NCBI GenBank assembly: GCA_028290245.1 | Contig: JAQGKG010000093.1 | Coordinates: 1-17,321 of the forward strand | From: Devosia sp. | Lineage (GTDB): Bacteria; Pseudomonadota; Alphaproteobacteria; Rhizobiales; Devosiaceae | DNA: 17,321 bases | Direction of reading: 5' to 3' | In this document: positions 15,118 through 17,321 of the stretch, in pieces | Numbering within the stretch: the stretch's first letter is position 1 | How the letters are laid out: each line of letters opens with the position of its first letter | Made by a program: the position numbers and the translations under genes | Notes under the pieces: generated by a model | Told to the model about the DNA's origin: nothing | Databases searched by the model: none | What the model saw: the letters and a program-made list of their open reading frames with translations, nothing else

Positions 15118-15144
15118 CCGGGCCGGACCAATGGTCCGGCCCGG
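15118..15144 (-). terminator. Strong hairpin after the EAL gene
   Basis: A perfect 12-bp GC-rich stem (CCGGGCCGGACC with its reverse complement) closes a 3-nt loop, starting 5 nt past the EAL stop on the - strand. Only GTCGATTT follows, so the U-tract is weak, but stem strength and position support a terminator. Confidence 0.6.
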
Positions 15145-15149
15145 ACTTG

Positions 15150-15914
15150 CTAGGCGGCGCGGCTCAACTCGCCATATGATTGAAACTTCTCGACGACCGG
15201 ACGGGCAAAATAGTACCCCTGGAATAGCCTGATGCCAGTGGCCCTGAGCACCGAAAGCTCCTCGGCGGTTTCGACGCCCTCGGCCAGCAGGACGATACCA
15301 AGTTCCGCAGCAATACCAACGATCCCTCGCACGATAGCTTGCTTGACCCTTGATGCTTCGATGCCGCGCAACAGTTCCATATCAAGCTTGATCAGGTCGG
15401 TCTGGAACTTGGCCAGCAGCGCCAGCCCGGCATAACCAGCACCAAAATCATCCAGCGCCGTGGTGAAGCCCATGCGGCGATATTCGGAAACGATATGGGT
15501 GACGTGAGCCACATCGTCCATGCGCTCGTTCTCGGTAAATTCGAACATCAAGCGCTTCGGGTCGAACTGCATCCGGCTAGCCGCATCGAGCGTGGCCCGG
15601 ATGCAGGCCTTGGGTTCGTACACAGCGTTGGGCATGAAGTTGATGCTGAGCTTGGCGTCGCCTGCGGCAATGCCGGCGCCCGCTAGCTCGATTGCCTTGA
15701 CGCGGCAGGCCTGATCGAAGGCATAGCGGTTCTGCTCGGTCACCTGGCTGAGCACCTGAAAGGCGCCCTCGCCGACCACGCCCCGAACCAATGCCTCGTA
15801 GCCCCAGATTCTGGAGGCTTCGACATCGACGATTGGCTGGAAGGCCATGGTGAATGGAATAGAAAATGTACTGGCGTCGGTATTGCGACAGCCGGCGCAA
15901 CCGGTGGCGGTCAT
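15150..15914 (-). CDS. EAL-domain cyclic-di-GMP phosphodiesterase
   Basis: The 254-residue protein is a lone EAL domain that should hydrolyse c-di-GMP to pGpG in the cytoplasm. All catalytic landmarks are present: EAL at 40-42 (YEALVRG), Asn92 (INFMPN), Glu125 in FEFTE, Asp155-Asp156 (ALDDFGAGY), Lys176 (IKLD), Glu212 (AEGVET) and Gln232 (FQGYYFARP). It is therefore likely active, not a degenerate binding-only domain. There is no GGDEF, PAS or membrane segment. The N-terminus has CAGC (Cys6, Cys9) before the domain. ATG 15914 is chosen over an in-frame TTG four codons upstream; the ribosome binding site is weak either way. A sigma-70-like promoter lies just upstream. Lowering c-di-GMP generally favours motility, which suits the flagellar neighbourhood, but no direct link is shown. 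Confidence 0.93.
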   Translation of the reverse strand: MTATGCAGCRNTDASTFSIPFTMAFQPIVDVEASRIWGYEALVRGVVGEGAFQVLSQVTEQNRYAFDQACRVKAIELAGAGIAAGDAKLSINFMPNAVYEPKACIRATLDAASRMQFDPKRLMFEFTENERMDDVAHVTHIVSEYRRMGFTTALDDFGAGYAGLALLAKFQTDLIKLDMELLRGIEASRVKQAIVRGIVGIAAELGIVLLAEGVETAEELSVLRATGIRLFQGYYFARPVVEKFQSYGELSRAA

Positions 15915-15962
15915 GATAAAACGCAACTCTAAAATTGTGACAACGACGACGCTGCTGCCAAA

Positions 15963-15991
15963 ATTAGAACGAAGGCGTTAAACAATGACAA
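15963..15991 (-). promoter_or_regulatory. Sigma-70-type promoter of the EAL gene
   Basis: On the - strand TTGTCA (15986-15991), 17 nt, then TCTAAT (15963-15968) match the -35 and -10 consensus at five of six bases each with optimal spacing. Transcription should begin near 15956, about 42 nt before the ATG. The -35 box is 12 nt beyond the stop of the upstream ferredoxin gene. Confidence 0.6.
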
Positions 15992-16003
15992 ATACCGGCA
16001 GCT

Positions 16004-16327
16004 TTAAGCTTCCTTGGAAGCGCTTGCCGCCAGCGTAACCTTCAGCCCGTCGAGGGCGTCGCTGCAGAGGATCTGGCAGCTCAGGCGGGAATTGGAGCGG
16101 ACATCGCCGACGCTGTCGAGCATGTCCTCTTCTTCGTCGCTGGGCGCACCGACCACGTCGAGCCAGTCTTTGTCGACATAGACGTGGCAGGTAGCGCAAC
16201 TCAGAGCGCCACCACATTCGGCTTTGATATCAAGGCCCCAATCGCGGATCACTTCCATCACGCGCCAGCCCTCGAGGCCCTCAAGGGGGTGGTTTTCACC
16301 CTGCTGGTCCGTGACGTGAATGATCAT
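16004..16327 (-). CDS. 2Fe-2S ferredoxin, adrenodoxin type
   Basis: The 107-residue protein is a small cytoplasmic electron carrier. The cluster ligands are Cys38, Cys44, Cys47 and Cys84 in the pattern C-x5-C-x2-C...C (AECGGALSCATCHVYV and RLSCQI). This spacing and the segment DEEEDMLD at 64-71 are those of adrenodoxin/FdVI-type ferredoxins, not plant type. Such proteins serve P450s, iron-sulfur assembly or ring-hydroxylating oxygenases. The ATG at 16327 is chosen because GAGG lies 9 nt upstream; an in-frame TTG six codons earlier is less likely. The gene is 29 nt after a ferredoxin-NADP+ reductase on the same strand, so the two probably form an NADPH-to-ferredoxin chain. No isc or suf genes are in view. 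Confidence 0.92.
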   Translation of the reverse strand: MIIHVTDQQGENHPLEGLEGWRVMEVIRDWGLDIKAECGGALSCATCHVYVDKDWLDVVGAPSDEEEDMLDSVGDVRSNSRLSCQILCSDALDGLKVTLAASASKEA

Positions 16328-16356
16328 CGGCAATGTCCTCAACAAGGGGTGCCCGG

Positions 16357-17321
16357 TCAGGCGACGCCGAGCTTCTTCTGCAGCTTGGTCGAGCTGGTGG
16401 TGTACTGGAAAATTACCCGCTCGCCAGGGGACACGATGGCCTTGGCGGCCTGGGCCATCAGGGCGGCTTCGTGGAAACCGGAGAGAATAAGCTTGAGCTT
16501 GCCAGGGTAATTGTTGATGTCGCCGATGGCGAAAATGCCGGGCACCGAGGTCTCGAATTTCTCGGTATCGACCTTGATGGTGTTGTCGTTGAGTTCAAGG
16601 CCCCAGTATGCAACCGGACCCAGCTTCATGGTCAGGCCGAAGAACGGCAGCAGCCGCGTTGCCGGCACCGACAGGTCACCCGCGTCGGTGATCAGATGCA
16701 CATGGTTGATCTGGCCGTTTTCACCATCCAGCTTGCCGATCTGGCCGAGGAGAAAGTTGATCTTCCCCTCCATGACCAGCTCTTTCATCTTGTTGACCGA
16801 AGCCGGCGCGGCCTTGAAGGCGTCGCGGCGGTGCACCAGCGTCAGCGAGCGCACGATGGGCTGCAGGTTGAGCGTCCAGTCGAGGGCCGAGTCACCACCG
16901 CCGACGATCACCACGTCCTGGTCGCGGAAGTCGTCCATCTTGCGGACCGAATAGAAAACCGACTTGTTTTCAAAAGCTTCGATGTTTTCGACCGGCGGCC
17001 GCTTGGGCTGGAACGAGCCACCACCTGCCGCGATCACCACTACCTTGGCGTGGAAGATTTCGTCGGCATCGGTCTCCAGCCGGAACGTGCCGTCGTCCTG
17101 CTTGTCGATCGAATTGACCATGCGGTTGAAGTGGAATTCCGGCGCAAACGGCGAAATCTGAGCCATCAAATTGTCGGTCAACTGCTGGCCGGTGACCACG
17201 GGAAAGCCGGGGATATCGTAGATTGGCTTCTCCGGGTACAGCTCGGCGCACTGCCCGCCGGGACGGTCCAGGATGTCGATGAAATGACATTTGAGATCGA
17301 GCAAACCAAGTTCGAAGGCTG
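16357..17321 (-). CDS. Ferredoxin-NADP+ reductase, thioredoxin-reductase-like type (partial, 5' end outside)
   Basis: The visible 321 codons are the C-terminal part of a flavoprotein that passes electrons between NADPH and ferredoxin. Visible landmarks are PGGQCAELYPEKPIYDIPGFP near the flavin site, VVIVGGGDSALDW as the second nucleotide-binding fold (bases about 16885-16902 for the GGGDSA core), HRRDAFKA, whose two arginines fit NADPH, and GIFAIGDINNYPGK for FAD binding. The CxxC of true thioredoxin reductases is absent. The C-terminal TTSSTKLQKKLGV extension is typical of this FNR class. The N-terminal FAD-binding GxGxxG and true start lie beyond base 17321; an apparent TTG start at 17304 is just an internal Leu codon. 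It precedes the ferredoxin gene by 29 nt. Confidence 0.92.
   Translation of the reverse strand, partial: AFELGLLDLKCHFIDILDRPGGQCAELYPEKPIYDIPGFPVVTGQQLTDNLMAQISPFAPEFHFNRMVNSIDKQDDGTFRLETDADEIFHAKVVVIAAGGGSFQPKRPPVENIEAFENKSVFYSVRKMDDFRDQDVVIVGGGDSALDWTLNLQPIVRSLTLVHRRDAFKAAPASVNKMKELVMEGKINFLLGQIGKLDGENGQINHVHLITDAGDLSVPATRLLPFFGLTMKLGPVAYWGLELNDNTIKVDTEKFETSVPGIFAIGDINNYPGKLKLILSGFHEAALMAQAAKAIVSPGERVIFQYTTSSTKLQKKLGVA

Noticed and set aside
16357..17321. Thioredoxin reductase
   Set aside because: The fold is similar but no CxxC is present, and the adjacent ferredoxin gene and C-terminal extension fit a ferredoxin-NADP+ reductase.

Overview
This window looks like a chromosomal segment of an alphaproteobacterium, most likely of the order Hyphomicrobiales and Devosia-like. 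That placement is inferred from remembered protein resemblance, GC-rich coding sequence, and the alphaproteobacteria-specific pair flbT/flaF beside flagellin. No tRNA, rRNA, CRISPR array or insertion sequence was seen. Almost all of it is coding, and no gene-free stretch exceeds about 230 bp.

Bases 1-9948 are a flagellar late-gene cluster. On the + strand are the tail of an unidentified gene, a FlgN-type chaperone, a small unrecognised protein with a strong terminator, one flagellin, and overlapping flbT and flaF. A bidirectional terminator separates these from the convergent set flgE-flgK-flgL on the - strand. Hook protein (FlgE), hook-filament junction proteins (FlgK, FlgL) and flagellin are successive parts of the same axial structure. 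FlgN, FlaF and FlbT serve export and flagellin expression. FlgE (720 aa) and FlgL (665 aa) are far longer than usual, and each carries a visibly duplicated beta-rich module in its central region. Flagellin carries similar looking modules.

The 227-bp divergent region at 9949-10175 holds a near-perfect sigma-54 promoter (TTGGCAC-N5-TTGCA) reading toward flgE. Repeated CGGCA elements lie about 90-125 bp upstream of the inferred start, where a sigma-54 enhancer-binding activator would be expected. This is the strongest regulatory signal in the window and suggests Caulobacter-like control of the hook operon.

Bases 10176-14580 (+ strand) hold an uncharacterised P-loop ATPase, metA (homoserine O-acyltransferase with Ala at the acyl-donor selectivity position), and an overlapping ycjX/ycjF-like pair (P-loop GTPase-like protein plus DUF697 membrane protein). 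Bases 14581-17321 (- strand) hold an HxlR-type regulator whose stop codon abuts that of the ycjF-like gene, a complete single-domain EAL c-di-GMP phosphodiesterase with its own sigma-70-like promoter, a 2Fe-2S ferredoxin, and a ferredoxin-NADP+ reductase cut by the window edge. The last two form a redox pair.

No clearly new multi-gene system was found. The best leads are the sigma-54 hook promoter and its upstream repeats, the duplicated modules in the axial proteins, the small unrecognised flagellar-cluster gene, the unusual MetA residue, and the orphan ATPase.
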